Below, piece by piece: positions 1 to 6,460 of a stretch of DNA of 10,051 bases. The position numbers and the translations under genes were made by a program. Position 1 is the first letter of the stretch, and each line of letters begins with the position of its first letter. A model generated the notes under the pieces. The model had not been told where the DNA came from. It searched no databases and saw only the letters and a list, made by a program, of their open reading frames with translations. The stretch is taken from positions 1-10,051 of the forward strand of contig DSDZ01000425.1 in assembly GCA_011048475.1 (NCBI GenBank), read 5' to 3'. This DNA comes from Bacteroides sp. (GTDB taxonomy: Bacteria > Bacteroidota > Bacteroidia > Bacteroidales > GCA-2748055).

Positions 1-549
1 CTCCGCGGCTACCTGCAGGGCTTCGGCCCGGTCCCGCTCGAACAGGGCATCCCTGCGCGCAAAAGCGGGAACGACCGTTTCCCCGTCACCCTGAACGGTG
101 CCCGGGGAAACCGTCATGGGTCCGTCTGTAAAAAGAGAGTCGACTATGTTTCCTGCGGCATCCATAAAATATGCCTGGGTCAGCAATTGGTCGGGGAATC
201 CGTTCTCGATGCTGACCCGGATCAGCATCCAGTTCATATGATCCAGGTTGTCATCGATGGCTGAAAGATCAAAGTCGATGGTCCCCCGGAGGGACAGCGA
301 GGCTTCATCCACCCAGCCGGGAAGCCCGGTGAGGGTATCCGGTGCAAGCAGCAGGGTATCGAACCCGCTTTCGGCGTCCAGTCCCAGGCTTTTTTCCCCG
401 ACCGGAAAGGCCAGACCGGGATTCCATTCAAATGACCCGGGCAGGTGGTCCGGGGCATCCTTCATGCAGGAAGGGAACACCGCAGCTGCCAGGAGAAGGA
501 GTGCCGCGGCGAGAGGCCATCTGCATTGCTCTCGGAATGGTTGTCTCAT
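1..549 (-). CDS. Putative lipoprotein, conserved hypothetical, C-terminus cut by window edge
   Basis: Reading the minus strand from the ATG at 549-547 gives 183 codons with no stop before the left edge, so the C-terminus is missing. The N-terminus is a lipoprotein signal: charged residues (MRQPFREQCRW), a hydrophobic stretch (PLAAALLLLAAAVF), then PSC with the likely lipidated Cys at residue 28. An acidic Asp follows within three residues. The mature part is rich in Asp, Leu and Gly and reads like beta-strand domains, for example GFDTLLLAPDTLTGLPGW and ASLSLRGTIDFDLSAIDDN. I know of similar short lipoproteins of unknown function in Bacteroidota, but no named family can be assigned. It would sit in the inner or outer membrane facing the periplasm or surface. 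It is transcribed divergently from the aspartate kinase gene. That the frame codes is clear from the signal peptide and unbroken length. The function is unknown. Confidence 0.8.
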   Translation of the reverse strand, partial: MRQPFREQCRWPLAAALLLLAAAVFPSCMKDAPDHLPGSFEWNPGLAFPVGEKSLGLDAESGFDTLLLAPDTLTGLPGWVDEASLSLRGTIDFDLSAIDDNLDHMNWMLIRVSIENGFPDQLLTQAYFMDAAGNIVDSLFTDGPMTVSPGTVQGDGETVVPAFARRDALFERDRAEALQVAAE

Positions 550-599
550 CGGATGCAGGGATCGGTCTGAAGGGTAAACAATCAGGAAAAGATAACGTT

Positions 600-607
600 C
601 AAATTTA
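600..607 (-). promoter_or_regulatory. Candidate -7 box (TAnnTTTG) for the divergent lipoprotein gene
   Basis: On the minus strand this reads TAAATTTG, a perfect match to the Bacteroidota -7 consensus TAnnTTTG. It would place the transcript start near 593-596 and give a leader of roughly 45 bases before the ATG at 549. No TTTG-like -33 element is visible at the expected distance (around 627-632), so the call rests on the -7 box and its position. Confidence 0.4.
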
Positions 608-636
608 TACGGGCAAAAAATTATCCCTTATTTTTG
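604..636 (+). promoter_or_regulatory. Candidate promoter of the aspartate kinase gene
   Basis: TATTTTTG at 629-636 matches the Bacteroidota -7 box TAnnTTTG exactly. A TTTA at 604-607, one mismatch from the TTTG -33 element, lies 21 bases upstream. The start of transcription would fall near 640-643, leaving a short leader before the ATG at 658. The -33-like element overlaps the -7 box proposed for the opposite strand (600-607), so RNA polymerase could probably not use both at once. Confidence 0.45.
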
Positions 637-657
637 ACGACATGAACAACGTAAAGG

Positions 658-2046
658 ATGATGCTAACAGTTCATAAGATCGGCGGGACTTCCATGTCCA
701 GCTTCGGTGATGTGCTCCGGAACATCATCATCGGTCAGCCCCGGGTAGCGGACCTGTACAACAGGATCTTCGTGGTATCGGCTTACAGCAACGTGACCAA
801 CTGGCTGCTTGAACATAAAAGGACCGGCGAGCCCGGGATCTATAACCTGTTTGCGCAGGGGGAGCAATACCACGGGGGACTGGACGAGTTGCTCGGAAGG
901 CTGGTCGGGATCAACCACGGAATGCAGGAGTTGAAGCTGGACCTGGGGATGGCAGATGCGTTTATCTCGGAACGCGTGGAACAGGCCAGGAACTACCTGG
1001 TCAGTCTGGAAGAGGTCATGGCCTCGGGTTACGTGAGCAGGCAGGACATCCTGCTTGCGGCCAGGGAAATCCTGGCTTCCATCGGGGAGGCGCACTCGGC
1101 ATTCAATTCTGTCAATATCCTGGAAAATAACGGGATCCACGCCACTTTCGTGGATCTCTGCGGATTCAGCGATACCGAGTACCTGACCATTGACCAGCGG
1201 ATCCACAGGGCATTCGGGGGACTTGACTTTTCGGTGACCATCCCCGTGGCGACAGGATATACGAAGGGGACGGAAGGGATCATGAGGGAATTTGACCGGG
1301 GTTATTCGGAAGTGACATTCAGCAAGATCGCCATCGAAGTGGGTGCAACGGAGGCGGTCATCCACAAGGAATTTCATCTTTCCAGTGCTGATCCGGCCAT
1401 TGTGGGACTTGAATATTCAAGACCGGTGGGAGCTACCAACTTCAACGTGGCGGACCAGCTGGCGGATATCGGTATGGAAGCCATTCATCCGAGGGCATCC
1501 AAGCCCCTTGAACTGGCAGGGATCAGGATCCGAATCAAGAACACCTTCGAACCCGGTCACCCGGGTACGCTGATCTCGAAGGATTACAGCGGGGACGAAT
1601 CCAGGGTGGAGATCATATCGGGGACCGACCGTGTGGTTGCCTTCGAGGTTCATGATCCGTTCATGGTTGGACAGGTGGGGTATGACATGAACCTGATGAA
1701 GGTGCTCCAGCGGCACAACATCTCCTATATCCTGAAAGCCACCAATGCCAACAGCATCACCATGGTTGTCTGGGAAAAGGATATGTCGGATGGTCTGCTG
1801 GAGGAGCTGAGGGGGCTCTATTACCAGGTGAGATCCAAAAAAGCTGCGCTGGTTTGTGCGCTGGGCACAAACATTGCCCGTCCCGGTTCACTGGCCAGGG
1901 CGGCCACAGCACTGGCAGAGAAGAAGATCAATATTGAAGCTGTCTCCCAGTCGCTGATGCAGGTGAACATGCAGTTCGTGATCCGCCGTGAAGATTACCG
2001 CGAAGCCATCATCGCGCTGAACCGCGCGCTGTGTTATGAAAATTGA
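658..2046 (+). CDS. ask: Aspartate kinase, Ask_Ect-like type, with two C-terminal ACT domains
   Basis: Catalyses ATP-dependent phosphorylation of aspartate to aspartyl-4-phosphate (EC 2.7.2.4), the entry step to lysine, threonine, methionine and, in some bacteria, ectoine. The 462 residues begin with the nucleotide-binding motif KIGGTS (7-12), where most aspartokinases have KFGGTS. VVSAYSNVT follows near 40. The substrate-site region has DRGYSEVTFSKIA from 213, where typical enzymes have GRGGSDxSA, and EFHLSSADP at 238-246. IHPRASKP precedes the regulatory part. Two ACT domains follow: about 317-390 (VEIISGTDRVVAFEV) and 396-460 (ALVCALGTNIARPG). From memory, KIGGTSM plus DRGYSEVTFS is the signature of kinases found in ectoine gene clusters, but no ectABC gene is in this window. 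ATGs occur at 658 and 661; an in-frame TAA at 652-654 limits the start to these two. The next gene is an amino-acid permease. Enzyme class is sure; subgroup is likely. Confidence 0.93.
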   Translation: MMLTVHKIGGTSMSSFGDVLRNIIIGQPRVADLYNRIFVVSAYSNVTNWLLEHKRTGEPGIYNLFAQGEQYHGGLDELLGRLVGINHGMQELKLDLGMADAFISERVEQARNYLVSLEEVMASGYVSRQDILLAAREILASIGEAHSAFNSVNILENNGIHATFVDLCGFSDTEYLTIDQRIHRAFGGLDFSVTIPVATGYTKGTEGIMREFDRGYSEVTFSKIAIEVGATEAVIHKEFHLSSADPAIVGLEYSRPVGATNFNVADQLADIGMEAIHPRASKPLELAGIRIRIKNTFEPGHPGTLISKDYSGDESRVEIISGTDRVVAFEVHDPFMVGQVGYDMNLMKVLQRHNISYILKATNANSITMVVWEKDMSDGLLEELRGLYYQVRSKKAALVCALGTNIARPGSLARAATALAEKKINIEAVSQSLMQVNMQFVIRREDYREAIIALNRALCYEN

Positions 2047-2055
2047 AATTGAAGC

Positions 2056-2077
2056 TCCCCGGAGCCTGCTTCGGGGA
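2056..2077 (+). other. Stable hairpin just after the aspartate kinase gene
   Basis: T-CCCC-G-G-A-G at 2056-2064 pairs with C-T-T-C-GGGG-A at 2069-2077: nine pairs including one G-U, closing a four-base loop CCTG (2065-2068). It begins ten bases after the stop codon. No T-run follows, so it is not a classical intrinsic terminator. It could slow 3' decay of the kinase mRNA or reduce readthrough into the permease. The pairing is seen directly; the role is inferred. Confidence 0.5.
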
Positions 2078-2080
2078 ACC

Positions 2081-2120
2081 GATCCTGCGAGTCCGGCGCA
2101 GTCAGAGCGCGGGCAGGATT
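2081..2120 (+). other. Second inverted repeat in the kinase-permease spacer
   Basis: GATCCTGC at 2081-2088 pairs with GCAGGATT at 2113-2120 (eight pairs, one G-U). Inside, GCGC at 2096-2099 can pair with GCGC at 2107-2110, and CC at 2093-2094 with GG at 2111-2112 around a bulged G. It lies only three bases after the first hairpin, so most of the spacer can be structured. It ends about 16 bases before the earliest permease start (TTG 2137). A role in expression of the permease is possible but unproven. Confidence 0.4.
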
Positions 2121-2157
2121 CACAAACCGGAGATACTTGAGGCTGGGAAAACATAGG

Positions 2158-3486
2158 GTGAAGGAGGAAGGGGGCCTGAAAAGGGCGCTGGGGTACTATT
2201 CCCTTACGAACATCGTGGTTGCCAACATGATCGGGGCGGGGATCTTTACCACCTCAGGTCTTTTGATCACCCGGTTGTATGATCCGCTGCTGATGCTGGT
2301 CCTCTGGCTGGCCGGGGGGATCCTTGCATTATGCGGGGCGATGAGCTACGCGGAGCTGGGAGCCAGGTACCCCGAAGCCGGCGGAGAGTATATTTTCCTG
2401 TCCAGGCTTTTTTCTCCGTTGCCGGGCTTCCTCAGCGGGTGGGTTTCATTTGTGGTGGGTTTCTCCGCACCTGTCGCAGCATCTTCGCTGGCATTCAGTG
2501 AGTACCTGGTCCGGGCCGTTCCCCCGGGAGGCATAGCGGAAGACCCCCTCTTTCTGAAGAAGGCGATCGCCCTGGGGATCATTCTCCTCTTCACACTAAT
2601 TCACTCGCTCGGTCTCAGGTCAGGTGCCCGTTTTCAGAATGTCCTCACCATGATCAAGATCCTGCTGATCACGGGATTCATGTTTGCGGGATTCCTCATC
2701 GGGGACGGCAACATGGAGCATTTCACCGGACAAATCAGCGGCGATCCCCCGCACACCCGGTTCAGATCGGCCGGTTGGGCCCTGATCCTCATCATGTTCT
2801 CCTACAGCGGGTGGAATGCTTCCACCTATGTGGGATCAGAGATCCGGGAGCCCGGAAAGAACATTCCCCGTTCCCTGATCACGGGAACCCTGGTGGTGAC
2901 CTTCATCTACCTGGCGCTGAACGCACTTTTCATTTATGCCATCCCGGCCGATGAGATGAGCGGTGTCATTTCTGTCGGGGGACTGGCGGCAAGTAAGCTG
3001 TTCGGCATAGCGGCCGACCGCTTCTTCTCGGTTTTCATCGCACTGATCCTGCTCTCTTCCATCAGCGCCTACATGATCATCGGGCCGAGGGTCTATTTTG
3101 CCATGTCCGGGGCAGGCCATTTTTTCAGGGCGGCCGGACGTGTGAACCGGTTCAACGTGCCCGGCTTCTCCATCATCGCGCAGAGCCTGCTGGCGGTGGT
3201 CTTTGTCGTCTCGGGGACTTTCGACCAGATCCTGACCCTGCTGGGCTTCTCCCTGGGTGTGTTCCCCGTGCTCTGCGTGATCGGTGTGTTCAGGCTGAGG
3301 ATGAAAGGGCTCTCCGTGCTGAAGATGCCGGGCTATCCGTTCCTTCAGATCCTGTTCATCGCCGCCTCCCTCTCCATCCTTTTCCTCACCTTCCTGGAGC
3401 GTCCTGCCGAATCTGGGATCGCCCTGGGGGTCATTGCGGCGGGAGTGCCCCTGTATTACCTGGTGAGACGAACCAATCCGGATTAA
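2158..3486 (+). CDS. APC-superfamily amino-acid permease
   Basis: Integral inner-membrane protein of about 442 residues with around 12 hydrophobic segments, expected to move amino acids by H+ symport or exchange. TM1 carries the substrate-binding GAGIF motif (26-30, within NMIGAGIFTTSG). TM2 ends in the family motif SYAELGARYPEAGGEY. The loop after TM6 has GWNASTYVGSEI then EPGKNIPRS (from 218), typical of LAT/APC-type carriers. TM8 has SAYMIIGPRVYFAM. The last segment ends with the basic tail VRRTNPD. The start is uncertain. GTG 2158 gives a short cytoplasmic N-terminus (MKEEGGLKRALGYYS) usual for the family. An in-frame TTG at 2137, preceded by GGAG at 2129-2132, would add seven residues. 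The gene follows aspartate kinase on the same strand after a structured spacer. The substrate cannot be read from the sequence; serving the same amino-acid metabolism as its neighbour is only a guess. Confidence 0.9.
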   Translation: MKEEGGLKRALGYYSLTNIVVANMIGAGIFTTSGLLITRLYDPLLMLVLWLAGGILALCGAMSYAELGARYPEAGGEYIFLSRLFSPLPGFLSGWVSFVVGFSAPVAASSLAFSEYLVRAVPPGGIAEDPLFLKKAIALGIILLFTLIHSLGLRSGARFQNVLTMIKILLITGFMFAGFLIGDGNMEHFTGQISGDPPHTRFRSAGWALILIMFSYSGWNASTYVGSEIREPGKNIPRSLITGTLVVTFIYLALNALFIYAIPADEMSGVISVGGLAASKLFGIAADRFFSVFIALILLSSISAYMIIGPRVYFAMSGAGHFFRAAGRVNRFNVPGFSIIAQSLLAVVFVVSGTFDQILTLLGFSLGVFPVLCVIGVFRLRMKGLSVLKMPGYPFLQILFIAASLSILFLTFLERPAESGIALGVIAAGVPLYYLVRRTNPD

Positions 3487-3579
3487 ACGATCTTTCAGTT
3501 ATTAAGTCAAACAATATAAGCAAACCTACTGCGAACGGACTCTGAATTTAATATGCTCATAATCAAATATTTAACAATA

Positions 3580-4854
3580 ATGAACAAGTTTGTCATGCCG
3601 ACCCGCATCCTGTTCCTTTTGCTCTTTGTGCAGGGGACATGGCTGTGGGGTCAGCAACAGGAAAAAGGCGGGATCACCGGCAGGGAAAGTGCGGTAAAGG
3701 TGTTCATCGACTGTGACCGCTGTGACATCAACTACATCCGCGAACAGATCCCCTACGTGAATTATGTGAGGGATGTGAGGGAGGCGCAGGTGTATATTCT
3801 TGAAACCAGTGAAAACACCGGAAGCGGGGGCAGGAAATACACTTTTATCTTTCAGGGACAGGAAGATTACCAGGGGATCAATGACACCCTGGTCTACGCG
3901 TGCAGGCCTGATGACTCGGACGACTATATCCGGACCTGGCGGACCCAGATGATGAAGATGGGGCTCATGCGCTATGTGGCAAGGACCCCCCTCTACAGTG
4001 AGGTGAAGATCGGTCATACCGAAAACATGGTTCAGCAGGAAGTGGTTGACCGCTGGAACAACTGGGTGTTCGAGATCGAAGCTGAACCCAATTTTGACAT
4101 TGAAGAATCATTGAAAAGATTTTTCCTCCGCAACTCGGCATCTGCGGTAAGGATCACCCACAAGTGGAAGATGGAATTTGATTTTGATTACCACTTCTCA
4201 CGGACCAGATACATGTATGAAGATACCCTGTATACCACTGAAAGCAACTATTCGGGGCTAGATGTGCTGGTGGTGAAAAGTCTGGGGGAGCACTGGTCGG
4301 CCGGTTTGCGCACCGACCTGGTTTCTTCTACCTATTCCAATTTGAATTTCGGGGTGGATTTCTTTCCATCAGTGGAGTATAATGTTTTCCCCTATTCCAG
4401 GTCGACCCACCGGCAGCTGAGGATCCTGTACGGAGTGGGAGGTGCATACAATGTGTACCATGATACCACGATTTTTGACAGGATCCGGGAAACTCTGTGG
4501 CTACATCAGCTCCAGATCGCTTACCAGGTGGTTGAAAAGTGGGGTTCCATCAATGTTTCTCTGGAAGGGTCCAATTATTTTCACGATTTCAGCAAGAACA
4601 GGATCGAATTTGGCGGGGATATTTCCATTCGTTTGCTGAAGGGGCTTTCCCTCAGCATCGAGGGGAGGGTTGCACGGATTCATGACCAGCTCACATTGAG
4701 AAAGGGGGATCTTTCGGAGGCGGATATATTGTTACATCTTACCGAGCTGGAGACGGATTACAGTGTGGGAGGAGAGATCGGCCTGACCTACACCTTCGGT
4801 TCCATTTACAACAACATCGTCAATCCCAGGTTTGGTAACGGACATTACTGGTAG
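3580..4854 (+). CDS. Conserved exported beta-barrel protein of unknown function
   Basis: I chose the ATG at 3580 because it gives a clean signal peptide: MNKFVMPTR, hydrophobic ILFLLLFVQGTWLWG, and likely cleavage before QQQEK. ATGs at 3553 and 3595 are in frame; the first would put nine extra residues before the signal. The mature N-terminal domain (about 30-130) has a distinctive DCDRCD with Cys45 and Cys48, followed by YIREQIPYVNYVRD (52-65) and a region rich in acidic residues. From about 180 to the end (424 aa) the sequence alternates polar and hydrophobic/aromatic residues, as in outer-membrane beta strands (for example MEFDFDYHFSRTRYMYED). It ends in TFGSIYNNIVNPRF and a terminal aromatic W. 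I recall similar hypothetical proteins in Bacteroidota and other Gram-negative phyla with both the DCDxCD start and the YNNIVNPRF end. No function is known to me. The 93-base spacer before it is AT-rich. Confidence 0.82.
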   Translation: MNKFVMPTRILFLLLFVQGTWLWGQQQEKGGITGRESAVKVFIDCDRCDINYIREQIPYVNYVRDVREAQVYILETSENTGSGGRKYTFIFQGQEDYQGINDTLVYACRPDDSDDYIRTWRTQMMKMGLMRYVARTPLYSEVKIGHTENMVQQEVVDRWNNWVFEIEAEPNFDIEESLKRFFLRNSASAVRITHKWKMEFDFDYHFSRTRYMYEDTLYTTESNYSGLDVLVVKSLGEHWSAGLRTDLVSSTYSNLNFGVDFFPSVEYNVFPYSRSTHRQLRILYGVGGAYNVYHDTTIFDRIRETLWLHQLQIAYQVVEKWGSINVSLEGSNYFHDFSKNRIEFGGDISIRLLKGLSLSIEGRVARIHDQLTLRKGDLSEADILLHLTELETDYSVGGEIGLTYTFGSIYNNIVNPRFGNGHYW

Positions 4855-4870
4855 CAAACCGGAATATAGT

Positions 4871-4878
4871 TATATTTG
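4871..4878 (+). promoter_or_regulatory. Candidate -7 box directly before the hydrolase start
   Basis: TATATTTG matches TAnnTTTG exactly and ends four bases before the ATG at 4883. If used, transcription would begin at or next to the start codon, giving a leaderless or nearly leaderless mRNA. No good TTTG -33 element is seen; the nearest candidate is TTACTG at 4845-4850 with a 20-base spacer. It could drive the hydrolase and the closely linked menG. Confidence 0.4.
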
Positions 4879-4882
4879 GAAG

Positions 4883-5680
4883 ATGAAAAAGTTGTTATTC
4901 CTGGTTGCATCCATCGTTGTCCTGGCATATCCTGCCAGGGCCCAGCAGTTGCCTGACTCTGTCTATGTCAAAACGGGATTTATCACCTCCATCCGGTCGG
5001 AACACCTGGATCAGGAGCGGAAATTATTCATTCACCTGCCGGTGGATTACGACAGCTCGCAGCCTTTCCCACTGGTAATTCTCCTGGACGGGGAGGCTTC
5101 TTTCAAGGCATTTGCCAGTGCCACCGAACTGATGAACTGGCAGAAGCTGATCCCCTCCTGTATCGTGGTGGGGATCCCCAATGTGGACAGGAACCTGGAT
5201 TATGCACCCTATTTGGAACGGGTACCCAACAGCGGCAGGGCGGAGAAGATGATCGCTTTTTACAAAGAGGAGCTCTTCCCTTTCCTGGAGTCCCGTTTCA
5301 ACATCGGGATGAAGATCATCTGGGGCCACTCCTTCCTGGGATTCTTCACCATCTATGTGATGCTCGAGGAGCCGGAGCTTTTCGACGCCTACCTGGCCAC
5401 CAGTCCGGTTTTTCGTTTCCTGGACCAGGTCTTCGATCCGGAGACGATGTTCGATAAGGTGTCCGACAATGAGGTCCGGTTTTACATGAGCCTGGGAGGG
5501 GAGGAGCTGGTGACGGAGGCCACCAGGAATTTCGCCCTGAAACTTGAAAGCGATGCGCCCGACTCGCTGATCTGGGAGTTCAGCGTGAAACCGGACAAGA
5601 CCCATGATTCCAATGCCATTATCGGGTATATGGACGGACTGGAGTTTGTCTTCACAGGTCCCAGACAAAAGCAGGACTGA
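4883..5680 (+). CDS. Exported alpha/beta hydrolase, putative esterase (esterase D-like)
   Basis: A 265-residue protein with a Sec signal peptide: MKKLLFLVASIVVLAYPARA, likely cleaved before QQLPD. It therefore acts in the periplasm or outside the cell, probably on ester bonds of an unknown substrate. The fold is indicated by RKLFIHLPVDYDSSQPFPLV then ILLDGE, usual at the N-terminus of the putative-esterase family. The nucleophile elbow is GHSFLG with Ser150, followed by LFDAYLATSPVF. His241 in DKTHDS is the likely catalytic histidine. The acid residue is probably in or near GGEELVTEA. An upstream in-frame TTG at 4832 would overlap the barrel gene and lose the signal peptide, so ATG 4883 is preferred. 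The gene starts 28 bases after the barrel gene and ends 16 bases before menG. Despite the fold and place, it is unlikely to be MenH, which is cytoplasmic. The hydrolase class is firm; the substrate is unknown. Confidence 0.87.
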   Translation: MKKLLFLVASIVVLAYPARAQQLPDSVYVKTGFITSIRSEHLDQERKLFIHLPVDYDSSQPFPLVILLDGEASFKAFASATELMNWQKLIPSCIVVGIPNVDRNLDYAPYLERVPNSGRAEKMIAFYKEELFPFLESRFNIGMKIIWGHSFLGFFTIYVMLEEPELFDAYLATSPVFRFLDQVFDPETMFDKVSDNEVRFYMSLGGEELVTEATRNFALKLESDAPDSLIWEFSVKPDKTHDSNAIIGYMDGLEFVFTGPRQKQD

Positions 5681-5696
5681 GTTTCCGGCTACATTC

Positions 5697-6428
5697 ATGG
5701 ATCACCATAAAGACCATCCGCTGCAAGATTTTTACAGAAAGATCCATGCACGGTACGACCTTGTGAACCGGGTCTTCACATTCGGCAGGGACAGGGCCTG
5801 GAGAAGAAAAGCGGCGGCGGAATGCCTGCGTGCACGGCCTGTCCGGATCCTGGACCTCTGTTCCGGCACGGGTGATTTCCTGATCGAACTGGCCCGGCAG
5901 GCAGAAGGTCCGCTCGAGCTGACAGGATTCGATTTCAGTGCCTCCATGCTCGATTTGGCCAGGGGGAAGAGCGGGGGACTGGAAGAACGATCCGGGATCC
6001 GCTCCCTCGCATTCGTGGAAGGGGATGCTGCCGGCATGCCTTTCCCAAACGATTCCTTTGATGCCGTGGGGATCACCTTCGGGATCAGGAACCTGCTGTA
6101 CGAAAACTCCAATGCTGCTCAGCATATGGCAGAAATAAGACGGGTGCTGAAACCGGGCGGACGACTGGTCATCCTGGAAAGCGGCCGCCCCGGGAATGTC
6201 ATCTGGCGGCAGGTCAATACACTCTATCTCAGACTGGTGCTGCCTTTCCTGGGAGGATTGCTCTCAGGGAACCTGGCCGCATACCGCTACCTGTCGGAAT
6301 CATCCAAGAATTACCATACAATGGATGAAATGGGAGGGATCCTGGAGAAAGCGGGATTCGGGGTGCTCAGAAGCAAGCCGCTCTTCATGGGTTCGGTGAT
6401 GCTGGTGGTAGCGGAAAAAAGGGACTGA
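5697..6428 (+). CDS. menG: Demethylmenaquinone methyltransferase (MenG/UbiE)
   Basis: SAM-dependent C-methyltransferase of 243 residues that methylates demethylmenaquinone to menaquinone, the last step of the pathway (EC 2.1.1.163), at the membrane surface. Family signatures in order: YDLVNRVFTFGRDRAWRR from 20, SAM motif I ILDLCSGTGDF (51-61), motif with GFDFSASML, then GDAAGMPFPNDSFDA from 109 and GITFGIRNL (about 126-133). Next come LKPGG (151-155) and the late region SYRYL-like YRYLSESSKNYHTMDEM. Length is usual for MenG (about 230-250). ATG 5697 starts in MDHHKDHPLQDFY. A longer in-frame ORF reaches back into the hydrolase gene but would add 31 unrelated residues. As the neighbouring genes belong to menaquinone synthesis and no ubiquinone genes are seen, MenG is a better name than UbiE. 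It is probably co-transcribed with the hydrolase upstream, 16 bases away. Confidence 0.95.
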   Translation: MDHHKDHPLQDFYRKIHARYDLVNRVFTFGRDRAWRRKAAAECLRARPVRILDLCSGTGDFLIELARQAEGPLELTGFDFSASMLDLARGKSGGLEERSGIRSLAFVEGDAAGMPFPNDSFDAVGITFGIRNLLYENSNAAQHMAEIRRVLKPGGRLVILESGRPGNVIWRQVNTLYLRLVLPFLGGLLSGNLAAYRYLSESSKNYHTMDEMGGILEKAGFGVLRSKPLFMGSVMLVVAEKRD

Positions 6429-6436
6429 AAAATGTG

Positions 6437-6444
6437 TATCTTTG
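6437..6444 (+). promoter_or_regulatory. Candidate internal -7 box before menI
   Basis: TATCTTTG, a perfect TAnnTTTG match, lies in the 32-base spacer between menG and menI. The start would fall near 6448-6450, about a dozen bases before the menI ATG at 6461. No TTTG -33 element is visible upstream. It could give menI-menF-menD-menB their own transcription separate from menG. Confidence 0.4.
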
Positions 6445-6460
6445 ATTGCAACCTGTGAAG

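Noticed and set aside
248..677. Overlapping plus-strand open frames (248-577 and 342-677)
   Set aside because: They oppose the lipoprotein gene, have arginine- and serine-rich shadow composition, and run through the divergent promoter spacer.
664..1377. 237-codon open frame on the minus strand opposite the aspartate kinase
   Set aside because: His/Pro/Asp-rich composition typical of antisense reading, no motif, and the plus-strand kinase is certain.
2056..2077. Intrinsic transcription terminator after the aspartate kinase
   Set aside because: The stem is good but AACCGATCC follows instead of a T-run, so it is listed only as a hairpin.
3487..3579. Promoter in the AT-rich spacer before the barrel gene
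   Set aside because: The best plus-strand candidates (TAATATGC at 3549, TATTTAAC near 3568) fit TAnnTTTG poorly. A CAAACCTA on the plus strand matches the box on the minus strand but faces the end of the permease. No call made.
4832..4882. TTG start at 4832 for the hydrolase
   Set aside because: It would overlap the barrel gene and put 17 residues before a good signal peptide; ATG 4883 is better.
4883..5680. Alpha/beta hydrolase next to the men genes as MenH (SHCHC synthase)
   Set aside because: It has a clear Sec signal peptide and esterase D-like features; MenH acts in the cytoplasm on soluble intermediates.
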